From: MPNP01 sp965221445
Lineage (GTDB): Bacteria; Pseudomonadota; Alphaproteobacteria; Rhodobacterales; Rhodobacteraceae
NCBI GenBank assembly: GCA_965221445.1
Contig: CBDCSF010000013.1
Coordinates: 2,232,001 to 2,296,000, forward strand
Length of the DNA stretch: 64,000 nucleotides
Direction of reading: 5' to 3'
Positions 37,249 through 47,686 of this stretch are shown in pieces. The stretch's first letter is position 1; every line of letters begins with the position of its first letter. Below the pieces are notes generated by a model. That model saw only the letters and a program-made list of their open reading frames with translations, did not search any database and was not told the DNA's origin. The position numbers and the translations under genes are program-made.

Positions 37249-40200
37249 GATTGAACAAGTTGAAATTGGCCAAATACGGAATGTTCACGGGTAAGGTTTT
37301 GGATTTTGGGGAACATACACACGACAGAACGGATTTCCATATTGTTTATGGATTAAACGAGGCTGGTAAAACTACCTCTATGGATGCCTGGATAGATTTT
37401 CTTTTTGGTATAAAACGGGGTTCTACATATGGATTCAGGCATTCAAAGGCTATGGAAATTCAGGCGGTTCTAGAAAAGGACAATGTCCTTGTAGAGTACA
37501 AGAGGATCAGGAAAATTAAAGAATCCTTGCTGGATATGGATGGTGAAGTCGTCCCGGACTCTGTTCTGAATGCTTTGCTCGGAGGTTATTCCCGTCCCGA
37601 TTACGAAATTCTTTTCACGGCCAATGATCAGACCCTTGAAAAGGGAGGTAACGAAATCCTGGCAAGTAAGGGAGATTTGGGGAAATTGTTATTTTCTGCC
37701 AGTGCAGGGATGGCTGATCTTAGTGAACGGTTACTGGAACTACAGCAGCAAAACGAACTATTTTACAAAAAGGGCACATCAAAAAACCATTTGGTTCAAA
37801 CCAGAAAGCAATTGGCCGATTTAAAGAGGGATTGGCAGGAGTTGGACAAGGGAGTAAATGAATACAAGACACTGATTAGATCAAGTGAGGAAGCACAAGG
37901 AAACCTTGAACAAACCAGAATTGTGTTGGGCAAGTTGAAGGCAGAATTTTCCCTAGTGGATAGAAAGATCAATGCCTTGAGATGGGTTGCATCCCTCTCA
38001 GATACCCAGCATGAACTGAAAGACTATGAAAAACTTCCCTTACCTCCACAAAATTGGAGAACTTTACTGGATAGCTGGAGTCAGGAATTGATAGAAACCA
38101 AGGGTCGGTTGGAACAGCTATCCAAAGACATCGATCGCAGGGAAAAAACCTTAAGCAATAATAAAATAGATGAAACGATTTTGGGTTTGGAAGATAAGGT
38201 ATTTAAGGCAAGAACTCAAAAAGGTTCCTATACATCCGTTTTAAGGGACCTTCCCAGAAGAAACGCCAGAAAAACTGAACTTGGAGCTGAAATTGATTAT
38301 CTGACTAGCCGATTGGGGCATGATTGCCGTGAAGAAAGCAATTTAATACCTAATACAGCCACCATCGGTTTGATTAGGGATCTAATGCAGGAAAATTCGG
38401 GTTTGGTAGTCAATTATCAATCTGCCCAAGAAGAGCTGGAAACGGCCACAGAAGATATGGATTCTCTCAAGGCAAAACTGGATAAGGAAGGGAATTTGGG
38501 TCATGGAGTAGAAGCAATTGAATCCCTCCTCAGGGAAATACGGGAAAATGATCCAAGAACTTTACTGCGAACCTTATCCACAGATATTCTGGAAGCGGAA
38601 AGTGAAATTGAAAGCGGCATCTCCAGCCTGCTTCCTTGGGAAGGAAGTTCTCAGGAACTGGTAGAATTGCAATGTCCTACCAAACAATCAATCGGAGAAA
38701 TCCAAAAGCGTTATGAAGAAATAAACCGGGTATATCTTGAAGGATGCAGAAGAAAGGAGACCCTGGATGATGAAATAAGGAAATTGGAACATTCCTTTGC
38801 CGAGATTGATACCGAAGCAGTTTCCCTGGAAGACCTGGCAGAATCAAAATCAAGGAGGGAGGAACGTTGGGCAGTTCATAAAACCACATTGGATATTGCT
38901 ACAGCAGATCAGTTCGAAATAGCCATGAGATTTGATGATCAAATCTCCTCTCGTGCAGCTGATCAAAAAGCTAAAAGTGCTGTAAGATCAGAGAGACAGG
39001 CGAAACGCAACGAACTTTGCCTTCAATTGGAGAAGGAAAAACAAAACTGTCAAAGTCTCAAGAATGAATTGGAGGGAATAAAGGAAACCCACAAAAACAT
39101 CCTGAATGACATTCATGGATTGGGGAACATACAAACAGCAGATGAATTAATAAGTTGGCTGGACTACCGCGAAAATACCTTGGGAAAAGTACGAAAACTT
39201 GAAGGTCTTAAGGCAAGAAAAGACCATTTTGAGGAGATACAAAAAAGTTTTATAAAGCACCTGACACTAGCACTGAAAGAAGCAGGAATTGATTGTAAGG
39301 ATTTCTGGACATTAGAAACCCTGATTTCGGCCGCTTCAAATCTAATTGAGAAAAACAAGGATATAAAAGCTATAAAAGATCAGCTTTTGAGAGCTAGAGT
39401 TACACATCGGGCTAGAGAAAAGGCATTTAATAAGGCCAAAGAAGAAAAAGCACGTTGGGATGAACAATGGAAGCAAGCCTGTGAACGGACAGTATTCATT
39501 GGAGAAACTATTCCAAAGGTTGTCGAAATGAAAGAAATCATTGCTGCTCTGGATGAATTAATGCCCAAGGTTGCCGAATTGAACAGCTTGAAGGATAGAA
39601 TTGAGAAAATGAATGAGGACAAGGATAGGTTTATACGTTATGTCCAGGAACTGGCTCAATCTTTGGGAATTGAGGGCGATAATATACTGCATTTATGGTC
39701 TACAGTAGAGGACCGTGTTGAGAATACTGTTCGGAAATATAATGAAAATAAAAATATTCTTGCCGAACTCGAAAACCGAAGAGAAGAAAAGCTCGGTTTG
39801 GAAGGAGATTTATCCAGAATCAATAGAACCATTCAGGAATTCGGTGTGATTTATGATGAGACCAATTTGGATGAGATAAAGAAATATTGTGTAAAAGCAG
39901 AAAAGTATCAGGAACTCAAGACGCTGGAGGAAAAGGCGCTGGCAAACGTTCAGGAGATAATGGGTCTGCCAAACAAAAAGGAAGCGATTGACCAGGTTGC
40001 AGGTCTGGATTTAGCTACTCTAGAAGGAGAAAAGAGCAGACTGGAAAGTAAAATAAGGGAATGTGAAGTAGAACTTGAGGATAGACTCACGATTCAGAGA
40101 GAGGCCAGAAGGGAATTGGATACTGTTTCAGGTGATGATTCGATAGCCAGAATCAAGGAAAATTATGAGAATTTACTCATAGACTTACAAGATCAGTTAT

Positions 40201-40685
40201 TTGCTCACTTAAAGAAAAAATTCGGGATTTTGGCCCTAGACCATGCCATCAGAAAATTTAGGGATACCCATAAGAGCGGAATGATGACTCTGGCATCGGA
40301 GATATTTTCCAAAATCAGTTGCGGGAACTACAAGTCTCTTGGGACAACCCTTGATAAAGGTAGGGAAATTCTAATCGTAGAACCTAAAGTTGGAGGTACC
40401 AAATTTGTTGAAGGGCTTTCCAAAGGAACCAGATTTCAATTGTATCTATCGCTGCGGATAGCAGGTTTTTACGAAATTATCAAAAGCAACCAGCAAGCAC
40501 CCTTTCTAGCAGATGATATACTGGAAACCTTTGACAACCAAAGGACTGCTGAGGCACTGCAAGTTCTGGAACTGATGGGCAAACGCTGTCAAGTAATTTA
40601 TTTTACCCACCATGAACATATTCTGGATATAGCGAAGAGTGTATGTCCAGATGTTTCAATCCACACCCTTGAACCATCCACCTGA
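37245..40685 (+). CDS. SbcC/YhaN-like coiled-coil ATPase
   Basis: An 1146-residue Rad50-like protein. Walker A GLNEAGKTT (36-44) opens an N-terminal half-ATPase. Residues about 180-980 are long heptad-rich coiled coils with very high Glu/Lys content. The C-terminal half-ATPase has LSKGTRFQLYLSLRIAGF, similar to the ABC signature, Walker B in PFLADDILETFD and the switch His in YFTHHEHIL. No Cys-x-x-Cys zinc hook is evident in the middle, as in YhaN. Overlaps the nuclease gene by four bases, so the two subunits are translationally coupled. Role: DNA end processing and repair. Confidence 0.9.
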   Translation: MRLNKLKLAKYGMFTGKVLDFGEHTHDRTDFHIVYGLNEAGKTTSMDAWIDFLFGIKRGSTYGFRHSKAMEIQAVLEKDNVLVEYKRIRKIKESLLDMDGEVVPDSVLNALLGGYSRPDYEILFTANDQTLEKGGNEILASKGDLGKLLFSASAGMADLSERLLELQQQNELFYKKGTSKNHLVQTRKQLADLKRDWQELDKGVNEYKTLIRSSEEAQGNLEQTRIVLGKLKAEFSLVDRKINALRWVASLSDTQHELKDYEKLPLPPQNWRTLLDSWSQELIETKGRLEQLSKDIDRREKTLSNNKIDETILGLEDKVFKARTQKGSYTSVLRDLPRRNARKTELGAEIDYLTSRLGHDCREESNLIPNTATIGLIRDLMQENSGLVVNYQSAQEELETATEDMDSLKAKLDKEGNLGHGVEAIESLLREIRENDPRTLLRTLSTDILEAESEIESGISSLLPWEGSSQELVELQCPTKQSIGEIQKRYEEINRVYLEGCRRKETLDDEIRKLEHSFAEIDTEAVSLEDLAESKSRREERWAVHKTTLDIATADQFEIAMRFDDQISSRAADQKAKSAVRSERQAKRNELCLQLEKEKQNCQSLKNELEGIKETHKNILNDIHGLGNIQTADELISWLDYRENTLGKVRKLEGLKARKDHFEEIQKSFIKHLTLALKEAGIDCKDFWTLETLISAASNLIEKNKDIKAIKDQLLRARVTHRAREKAFNKAKEEKARWDEQWKQACERTVFIGETIPKVVEMKEIIAALDELMPKVAELNSLKDRIEKMNEDKDRFIRYVQELAQSLGIEGDNILHLWSTVEDRVENTVRKYNENKNILAELENRREEKLGLEGDLSRINRTIQEFGVIYDETNLDEIKKYCVKAEKYQELKTLEEKALANVQEIMGLPNKKEAIDQVAGLDLATLEGEKSRLESKIRECEVELEDRLTIQREARRELDTVSGDDSIARIKENYENLLIDLQDQLFAHLKKKFGILALDHAIRKFRDTHKSGMMTLASEIFSKISCGNYKSLGTTLDKGREILIVEPKVGGTKFVEGLSKGTRFQLYLSLRIAGFYEIIKSNQQAPFLADDILETFDNQRTAEALQVLELMGKRCQVIYFTHHEHILDIAKSVCPDVSIHTLEPST

Positions 40686-40696
40686 CCAAAGTTGCT

Positions 40697-41686
40697 TTAA
40701 GCCTGTTGTTTTTCTTTTCTTAACCGGAAAGCATTCAGTGTTTTTCCCGAGGCAAAATTATGCTTTGCCAAAACCTTTTGGATGGCTACCATGCATTCGT
40801 CTCTAATCGTTTCGAGTTCCCTGACGCTTTTACCTTCGGCTTGCAGCTTCGTTCCACTTTCAAATTTATTCAACAATTCCTCGGTGAGTTCGGGGCCATC
40901 CATATTGCACCAAGGCAGGGCTAATGTTGGTCCAAATTTTTCCATGAATTTTCGAGCTCCCCCATCACCGCCAGCCATCATGTAGAGTTGGTTCATTCCC
41001 ATGACAGCCCACCTTAATCCGGGACCATACACGATACTTTCATCCAACTCCCTAGTTGTCGCCATACCCTCATTGAGCATATGAAGAATTTCTCGCCACA
41101 TTGCTTCCTGAAGACGGTTGGAAATATGGGCAGGTACCTCCCTGTTGACCATGAGCACCTGCATTCCAATATCCTCGTAGAAATCTTGAGCAATGGATTT
41201 TGCTTCGTCCGAGGTCATATTTCCACCCACGATTTCCACTAGGGGGCAAAGATACACTGGATTGAAAGGATGTCCCACGATGAATCTTTCCGGATGAACC
41301 AGGTTTTTTTGAAGATCAGATGGTAAAAAACCAGAGGTACTTGAAGAAATTACCACATCTTTGGAAGCAGCTTCAGAAACAGGCAGGAGGGCTTTTATCT
41401 TCAATTCCTCAATTTCCGAAACACTCTCCTGGATGAAGTCCGACTTATCAGCCATTTCCTGTGGGTTTGTGGTAAATTCAAGTCTGCCGACAGGAGGTAA
41501 GTGTATTCCTTCGGTTAATTGGGCAAGAGCGTTTCTTGAATTGTCAACTGAATCCCTGAGCCATTTCTCCATGGCTGGGTCAAAATCTGCTGCGACTACG
41601 TCAATACCACAATGGATTGCCCTGGCAGCCCAACCACCTCCAATGACTCCTGTCCCGAGTAACCCGAGGGTATTTATCTTTTTCAT
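40697..41686 (-). CDS. lcdH: L-carnitine dehydrogenase (3-hydroxyacyl-CoA dehydrogenase family)
   Basis: Oxidises L-carnitine to 3-dehydrocarnitine with NAD+. 329 residues. Rossmann motif LGLLGTGVIGGGWAARAI (7-24), catalytic His in GHPFNPVYLCPLVEIVGG, and the C-terminal 3HCDH-type helical domain (RLQEAMWREILHML, GPGLRWAVMGMNQLY). The HPFNPVYL..LVEIVGG wording is characteristic of carnitine dehydrogenases. Three bases after a thioesterase gene; in several Alphaproteobacteria the two are fused. The dehydrocarnitine-cleaving enzyme is not in this window. Confidence 0.88.
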   Translation of the reverse strand: MKKINTLGLLGTGVIGGGWAARAIHCGIDVVAADFDPAMEKWLRDSVDNSRNALAQLTEGIHLPPVGRLEFTTNPQEMADKSDFIQESVSEIEELKIKALLPVSEAASKDVVISSSTSGFLPSDLQKNLVHPERFIVGHPFNPVYLCPLVEIVGGNMTSDEAKSIAQDFYEDIGMQVLMVNREVPAHISNRLQEAMWREILHMLNEGMATTRELDESIVYGPGLRWAVMGMNQLYMMAGGDGGARKFMEKFGPTLALPWCNMDGPELTEELLNKFESGTKLQAEGKSVRELETIRDECMVAIQKVLAKHNFASGKTLNAFRLRKEKQQA

Positions 41687-41689
41687 GGA

Positions 41690-42190
41690 TCAATTCTGCC
41701 TTTTGTTGTTGATATTGAGTTTTCTTGAACGGTACATCAACCTTTCACGGAATTCCTCGGACACAATCCTTGATTGTAATTCACTGTAAATCGAATTTGG
41801 AAACGGTTTGGCCTTAGGTGCCCCGTTTTGTGATACATTAAGCAACATACTTTCGCAGGTTGCAACCAACTCATTCGCCGAATACATTTTCTGGTAAATA
41901 TGAATCCTTTTGGTGTCAGAATCTAGAACGTAAGTATGAATTTCGAGTTCTGCAAACATTTTAACTTCAAGCAGGAAATAATTATGATACTCAAGTGCAT
42001 AAACTGTGTTTCGTTCAGTTTCTCTGTAATCAGCACCCAAACCAGTTTCCTCCTGAAATTTATCTACCGCCAAACTGAAGGCTAGTGAGTAGAATGAATC
42101 ACGCATATGGTCGTTATAATCCACCCAATGCGGATGGACCTTTGCCTGATATGTTGATACTTGGGGATTTGTAGGGCTCATTTGTGTCAT
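41690..42190 (-). CDS. Hot-dog thioesterase, probably betainyl-CoA thioesterase of carnitine catabolism
   Basis: A 166-residue 4HBT-type hot-dog protein with the family pattern VHPHWVDYNDHMRDSFYS, whose Asp is the usual catalytic residue. Directly upstream of the carnitine dehydrogenase gene, in the same order as domains in dehydrogenase/thioesterase fusions and as in Pseudomonas cdhB-cdhA clusters. Expected step: hydrolysis of betainyl-CoA to glycine betaine. Function by context; the fold assignment is secure. Confidence 0.82.
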   Translation of the reverse strand: MTQMSPTNPQVSTYQAKVHPHWVDYNDHMRDSFYSLAFSLAVDKFQEETGLGADYRETERNTVYALEYHNYFLLEVKMFAELEIHTYVLDSDTKRIHIYQKMYSANELVATCESMLLNVSQNGAPKAKPFPNSIYSELQSRIVSEEFRERLMYRSRKLNINNKRQN

Positions 42191-42285
42191 TTCAGAACTC
42201 TGTTCTCATTCTCCGATAGATCAAAAATTGTTTTTATTTTTGGAAAAGCAATACTTCAGAAGTATCAATCTTTGGAAAGATTCTT

Positions 42286-43065
42286 CTAGGTCTGGGACAC
42301 TGCAAACGGATCCGGGTTGTAGGTTATTTCTTTCAAATAGAGACCCTCGGGTGGGGCTAAGGGTCCACAAGCCTTACGGTCCTTAGCCTCAAGGATTTTT
42401 TTCATATTTTGGGGGGCAAGATTTCCCATCCCAATCCGAATTAATGTTCCAACTATACTTCTCACCTGTTTATGAAGAAAACTGGGAGCTTCCAAAATAA
42501 TATTGTATTCCTTGCCTAGCGGTTTCATGTGGCAGTCAATATGAATCTTGTGGAGGGTCTTTACTGGGGACAAGGCCTGGCAATGTGATGACCGGAAGGT
42601 TGTGAAATCATGTTTCCCGATGAGATGAGATGCACCTTGGGTCATGGCTTCAAGGTCAATATCCTTGTAGATATGCCAAGCAAATCCTTTCTCGAAAACC
42701 AGAGGAGAAGATCGGACGATCACCCTATACAGATAGGTTCTTTTGACCGCCGAAAATCGTGCATGAAAATCCTCACCCACCTTTGTTGATTTCAAAATGG
42801 CAATTTTGGCAGGGCGGAGATGGGAATTTATAGCGGCCACCAGTGTTTGGGATGACCAGTCTTTACACAAATCAAAGTGGATAACTTGGCCTAGAGCATG
42901 AACCCCGGTATCAGTTCGACCAGCTGCGGTGATGTGGGAAAAATCAGGTTCCAGTTTGCGAATTGAATTCTCTATGGCATCCTGAACGGTAAGTAGGGCT
43001 TTCTGCCTTTGCCAGCCACAATAATCGCTGCCATTATATTCCAGTATCAAGGCAAAACGTGGCAT
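42286..43065 (-). CDS. truA: tRNA pseudouridine(38-40) synthase
   Basis: Makes pseudouridine at positions 38-40 of tRNA anticodon arms. 259 residues, normal length. Catalytic D52 in GRTDTGVHALGQVIHF; N-terminal YNGSDYCGWQRQ and the C-terminal block LHKQVRSIVGTLIRIGMG are diagnostic. Shares an upstream region with the divergent ileS gene. Confidence 0.96.
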   Translation of the reverse strand: MPRFALILEYNGSDYCGWQRQKALLTVQDAIENSIRKLEPDFSHITAAGRTDTGVHALGQVIHFDLCKDWSSQTLVAAINSHLRPAKIAILKSTKVGEDFHARFSAVKRTYLYRVIVRSSPLVFEKGFAWHIYKDIDLEAMTQGASHLIGKHDFTTFRSSHCQALSPVKTLHKIHIDCHMKPLGKEYNIILEAPSFLHKQVRSIVGTLIRIGMGNLAPQNMKKILEAKDRKACGPLAPPEGLYLKEITYNPDPFAVSQT

Positions 43066-43310
43066 ATTCGTTCCTAATATCCCTTCCTATGAATAGAGTA
43101 AAAACGTACCATTTTAATTCATTGACTATTTCCAGGTTGAAATTTGGTGAGTAATACCATTTAGTATAGGTTTGCTTTTTTGTCTTCAATATCCTTACCG
43201 AACATAAATAACCATTTTTGTTTGTAGCTGTTAACACTCACTTGATTCCATGATCAAATCAGTTTCTGGAAGGCTTGAAAGTAAATTTTCCCCGGAGCAT
43301 AGGTAAACAT

Positions 43311-46271
43311 ATGAACGTCCAAATCGAAGATTATAAATCAACTCTCAGACTCCCTAAAACCAAATTTCCCATGCGGGCAGGTCTTCCCCAAAAGGAACCT
43401 GGAATACTAATGAACTGGGAGAAGATCGGAGTATATGACCGATTGCGTGAGAAGAAGGGAAGAGAATCATTTATTCTCCATGATGGCCCTCCATATGCCA
43501 ACGGGCATCTCCATATTGGTCATGCATTAAACAAGATACTTAAAGATTTTGTTGTCCGATCACAACAACAAATGGGTAAGGATTCAAGATATGTACCGGG
43601 ATGGGATTGCCACGGTCTGCCAATCGAATGGAAAGTAGAGGAGAATTACCGGGAAAGAGGTCTACAAAAAGAGGAGGTCTCTATTCTGGACCTCAGGAAG
43701 GAATGCCGGGAATTTGCCAAAAACTGGATACAAATACAGCGTTTGGAGTTTTGTCGCCTAGGTGTAATCGGAAAATGGGATGATCCCTACCTGACAATGG
43801 ATTTTCATGCTGAAGCAGTAATTGCAGAAGAGTTCATGAAGTTTCTCATGAATGGAACACTTTATCAGGGGTCAAAACCTGTTTTATGGTCTACGGTGGA
43901 AAAAACTGCGCTAGCCGAAGCAGAAGTAGAATACGAAGATCACACCAGCCAGTCGATTTGGGTGAGGTTTCCTGTCGATACATCATTATCCAAAGGTACG
44001 AGTAGAGCTGGATTGCCTGAGGGCACTTCAGTAATAATCTGGACAACTACAGCTTGGACTCTTCCTTCCAATAAGGCAATTTGCTTCAATCTCAAGATTT
44101 CCTACTCCCTCTATGAAGTAACCGAGGCTCCAGATGACAATTGGTTTCGCAAAGGTGAATATTTTGTTCTGGCTGATAATCTGGTTGAGGAAACGGCGCA
44201 AGTTTCCAGAATCACTGCTTACAGAAAAGTAAAACCAGTTTCTTCTGACTTACTTGCTAGTTTGATTTGCGAGCATCCGTTTAAGGGTATGGTTTCAGAG
44301 CAGGAACCTGACGTGAACAGGTGGGATTACCCTGTACCCTTGTTGCCAGGGGACCACGTTACTGATGAGGCTGGAACCGGATTTGTCCATACAGCCCCTT
44401 CCCATGGAGACGATGACTTCATGATCGCCAGAAAGTACAAATTGAACATGACCCACAATGTTAATGAGGACGGAAGGTTTCGCTCCTCACTCCCCATTTT
44501 TGGAGGGTTGGATATATTCAATTCAAATGGTAAGGATGGAGCTGCCAATAATATCATAATTGCTAACCTAATAACCAGGGGGAAGCTTGTTGCCAGACGA
44601 AAGTTGGTTCATTCCTATCCTCACAGTTGGCGTTCCAAGGCCCCATTAATCTACCGCAACACTCCCCAATGGTTTGTTGCAATTGACAAAGAAATTGATG
44701 ATAACCAATCCCAATTGGGAAGGACGATCAGGGAAAGAGCCCTGACTTCCATTAACCGAAGAGTTGAATGGACTCCTCCCGCAGGACAAAACAGAATCAA
44801 TTCCATGCTTGAGAAGCGTCCTGACTGGGTTCTTTCCAGACAGCGTGCTTGGGGTGTACCCTTAACCTGTTTTACCAAAAAGGGAGTTAATCCAGGTGCG
44901 AAGGGTTTTTTACTCCGGGACCAGAGAGTCAACGACAGGATTACTGCCATGATAAAGCAGGGGGGAGCAGACACCTGGTATCAGGATGATACCAGGGAAA
45001 CTCTTCTTGAAGGACTTTACGACCCCGGAGATTATGAACAGGTAACAGACATATTGGACGTATGGTTTGATTCTGGCTCGACCCATGCCTTCGTCCTACG
45101 AGACCGTAATGACGGTACTTCAGATGGAATGGCTGATTTATATCTTGAAGGTACAGACCAACACAGGGGTTGGTTTCAGTCTTCCCTGCTGCAATCATGC
45201 GGGACCAATGGAAGAGCTCCATACCGCGGGGTGTTGACCCATGGATTTACTCTTGATGAAAAGGGTAAGAAAATGTCCAAATCATTGGGTAATACGGTAT
45301 CTCCCGAAAAACTTGTTGAAAAATATGGCGCAGATATTCTTCGGCTTTGGGTTGCACAGTCTGATTACACCTCAGATCTTCGAATTGGTCCCAACATTCT
45401 TCAAACTGTAATAGAGAGTTACCGCAGATTGAGAAATGCCTTTCGGTTCATCCTTGGGAATCTCCAAGATGCCGGCGAGGTACAGCAGGTTGACTGGAAA
45501 GATATGCCTGAACTGGAAAGGTGGGTGTTACATCGTCTTTCCGAATTGGATGAAAAGGTAAGGAGCGGTTATGACGAATATGATTTCCGTGGAGTATATG
45601 CCGAAATCTTCAATTTCCTGAATACAGATTTGTCGAGATTCTATTTTGATATCAGGAAGGATTCCCTGTACTGTGGTGAAACAGTGGAGAATCAAAACAA
45701 AGCTACCCTAATGGTGCTGGATACGCTATTCCAATTTCTTACAACCTGGTTGGCTCCAATTTTACCCTTTACTATGGATGAAATATGGCAATGTCGGAAA
45801 CCCTCCGATATAGATTCTGTCCATCTTCATGACTTTCCCGTTGCAGAACCGGGTTGGAGAAATGATGAACTAGCTAAAAAATGGGCCACAATCAGGGAGG
45901 TAAGAAGGGCAGTCAATGCAGAAATTGAAAATCAAAGAATAGCAAAGGTCATTGGTTCAAGCCTGGAAGTTTACCCTAGAATCCATGTTGAAGATGAAAA
46001 CGTTTACCAAATCCTCAATTCCGTACCATTGGAGGATATTTGTATAACTTCTCAAATCGATGTTGTTAAGGTGCCTGTGAAGGAGGGCTCTTCAGAGTCT
46101 GATGGTATTAATGGTGTAAGTGTAGAATTCAATCTTGCTCAAGGTAAAAAGTGTCAACGCTGTTGGAAAATTCTTCCAGAAGTGGGGTCATTCTACCATC
46201 AAGGGGTGTGTGGGCGATGTGATAGTGTCCTAATTCAAATTCAGCAGGCATCCAAGTCAAACAGTGTTTAA
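43311..46271 (+). CDS. ileS: Isoleucyl-tRNA synthetase
   Basis: Class I synthetase that charges tRNA-Ile, with editing of valine. 986 residues from ATG 43311. HIGH motif HLHIGH (66-71) in PPYANGHLHIGHALNK, editing domain with WTTTAWTLPSN, KMSKS at about residue 653 (EKGKKMSKSLGNTVSP), anticodon-binding domain, and the C-terminal zinc motif CQRCW...CGRCD. An in-frame TTG at 43275 would add 12 unusual residues and is not preferred. Confidence 0.97.
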   Translation: MNVQIEDYKSTLRLPKTKFPMRAGLPQKEPGILMNWEKIGVYDRLREKKGRESFILHDGPPYANGHLHIGHALNKILKDFVVRSQQQMGKDSRYVPGWDCHGLPIEWKVEENYRERGLQKEEVSILDLRKECREFAKNWIQIQRLEFCRLGVIGKWDDPYLTMDFHAEAVIAEEFMKFLMNGTLYQGSKPVLWSTVEKTALAEAEVEYEDHTSQSIWVRFPVDTSLSKGTSRAGLPEGTSVIIWTTTAWTLPSNKAICFNLKISYSLYEVTEAPDDNWFRKGEYFVLADNLVEETAQVSRITAYRKVKPVSSDLLASLICEHPFKGMVSEQEPDVNRWDYPVPLLPGDHVTDEAGTGFVHTAPSHGDDDFMIARKYKLNMTHNVNEDGRFRSSLPIFGGLDIFNSNGKDGAANNIIIANLITRGKLVARRKLVHSYPHSWRSKAPLIYRNTPQWFVAIDKEIDDNQSQLGRTIRERALTSINRRVEWTPPAGQNRINSMLEKRPDWVLSRQRAWGVPLTCFTKKGVNPGAKGFLLRDQRVNDRITAMIKQGGADTWYQDDTRETLLEGLYDPGDYEQVTDILDVWFDSGSTHAFVLRDRNDGTSDGMADLYLEGTDQHRGWFQSSLLQSCGTNGRAPYRGVLTHGFTLDEKGKKMSKSLGNTVSPEKLVEKYGADILRLWVAQSDYTSDLRIGPNILQTVIESYRRLRNAFRFILGNLQDAGEVQQVDWKDMPELERWVLHRLSELDEKVRSGYDEYDFRGVYAEIFNFLNTDLSRFYFDIRKDSLYCGETVENQNKATLMVLDTLFQFLTTWLAPILPFTMDEIWQCRKPSDIDSVHLHDFPVAEPGWRNDELAKKWATIREVRRAVNAEIENQRIAKVIGSSLEVYPRIHVEDENVYQILNSVPLEDICITSQIDVVKVPVKEGSSESDGINGVSVEFNLAQGKKCQRCWKILPEVGSFYHQGVCGRCDSVLIQIQQASKSNSV

Positions 46272-46642
46272 AGGGGTTTATATACCAAAATCAGAACCCG
46301 GGGCCTTGGTTTGCGAAGTTACCGAATGTATAAAACATCGCAAAGCATCAGCATGACCGGTAAATATCCAATCTTGGATAAACGAAGTACGTACCAAGTT
46401 GAGACAACCTTTTCCAACAATTATTTAATTTAGGAAGGAGTATCATTCCTTAAGTAAATTGGTATTCCTTTACGAATTTGATCAACCCATTTGTGATTGG
46501 TTGGTAGAAATTATCATTAGATTAACTCCCCAGAGTTGTGAATATCATGGTATTTTGTTATTGCGTCCGTCAGCTATAGATGACCAATATCCTGCCATGG
46601 GACAAAAAAATTCAAAATGGTCTAAAAGCAAAGGGGAGTGAT
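46272..46642. other. Intergenic region before the exonuclease pair
   Basis: 371 bases. Open frames exist (46459-46641, and an in-frame extension of the next gene to 46580), but neither has a ribosome binding site or a family resemblance. This is the left edge of an accessory block. Confidence 0.5.
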
Positions 46643-47635
46643 ATGTCAACATTCAACACAATTGATGTCGAAACAGCCAATGCCGATCGGTCTAGCATAT
46701 GTCAGATTGGGATCGTGCATGTTCGCAATGGCGAGATCATTGACAAGTGGCAAACACTTGTCAATCCAGGTGTCTGGTTTGATCACTTTAACACCAAAAT
46801 ACACGGTATCAAGGACCAAGATGTCATGGATAGTCCCATCATGCCGGAAATACGTGATGAGTTACGACAGCGCCTGCGTGGATCTTACTTGGTATCCCAT
46901 ACCAATTTTGATCAGATTGCCTTTGAACGAGCAATGAACAAGTACAATCTGGAACAGTTGCAGGTCAAGTGGGTTGACAGTGCCAAAATTGCCCGACAAG
47001 TATGGCCCAAACTATTTGACAAAAAATACAAGCTTAACCATATCGCAGAAAGCCTGGGTTTTAACTTCAAACACCACGATGCGCTGGAAGACGCTCGGGT
47101 CTGTGCTGATATTGTTCTGCGAGCCCTGTCTGAATCAGGATCGGATATTTCCGATTGGCACGAGGCTCCGGAACGGCGAGCCAGACGACCTGGCTATCAG
47201 GCCTATGTCAAGGCACAACAGGAATATTCGTCTCGGGAAACAGATGAAAGCAGGGGAAAGCAAATTTTGTTCAATGACCGAATACCATCTCTCAAGGGTA
47301 ACCCGGGCGGATTTCTCTTTGGAGAGAATATTCTCTTCACCGGTGGCTTTACCAAGCCTCGCAGTAGAGTGGCTAAAATGTCGGCCGATGCCGGATGCAA
47401 CGTGGTTAAGTCAGTAACCAAAAACTTAACCATGCTGGTTGTTGGTGTTCAGGATATTAAAGTATTACGTGGTCACAAGAAGAGTAGTAAACATCGCAAG
47501 TGCGAAGAGCTGAATGCGATGGGGAGGGAAATAGCAATTCTCTCCGAAGATGATCTATGGGAAATTCTGGCTGACAGTCACGGATTGAGTACTTTTCAAG
47601 AAATTCACCGTAGAATAATCCGTGAGGTCAGTTGA
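46643..47635 (+). CDS. DEDDh 3'-5' exonuclease with C-terminal BRCT domain
   Basis: A 330-residue protein. The DnaQ-like exonuclease (residues about 3-165) has D8/E10 in TIDVETANADRSSICQIG, the middle Asp in VSHTNFDQIAFERA, and the ExoIII H/D pair in HHDALEDARVCADI. After a charged linker, residues about 235-325 form a BRCT domain (FLFGENILFTGGFTKPRSRV, then TMLVVGVQDI and LSEDDLWEIL), as in bacterial DNA ligase. BRCT domains bind DNA ends or phosphorylated proteins, so a repair or nick-processing role is plausible. Start ATG 46643 has GGGGAG upstream. A second exonuclease gene follows after 51 bases. Confidence 0.87.
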   Translation: MSTFNTIDVETANADRSSICQIGIVHVRNGEIIDKWQTLVNPGVWFDHFNTKIHGIKDQDVMDSPIMPEIRDELRQRLRGSYLVSHTNFDQIAFERAMNKYNLEQLQVKWVDSAKIARQVWPKLFDKKYKLNHIAESLGFNFKHHDALEDARVCADIVLRALSESGSDISDWHEAPERRARRPGYQAYVKAQQEYSSRETDESRGKQILFNDRIPSLKGNPGGFLFGENILFTGGFTKPRSRVAKMSADAGCNVVKSVTKNLTMLVVGVQDIKVLRGHKKSSKHRKCEELNAMGREIAILSEDDLWEILADSHGLSTFQEIHRRIIREVS

Positions 47636-47686
47636 CGGTATTATAATTATGATATCAAGAAAAGTGAGGGTTCTATAGGAAGTTCT

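Noticed and set aside
46459..46641. 60-codon frame before the BRCT exonuclease
   Set aside because: No ribosome binding site and no family resemblance; runs right up to the real gene's start signals.
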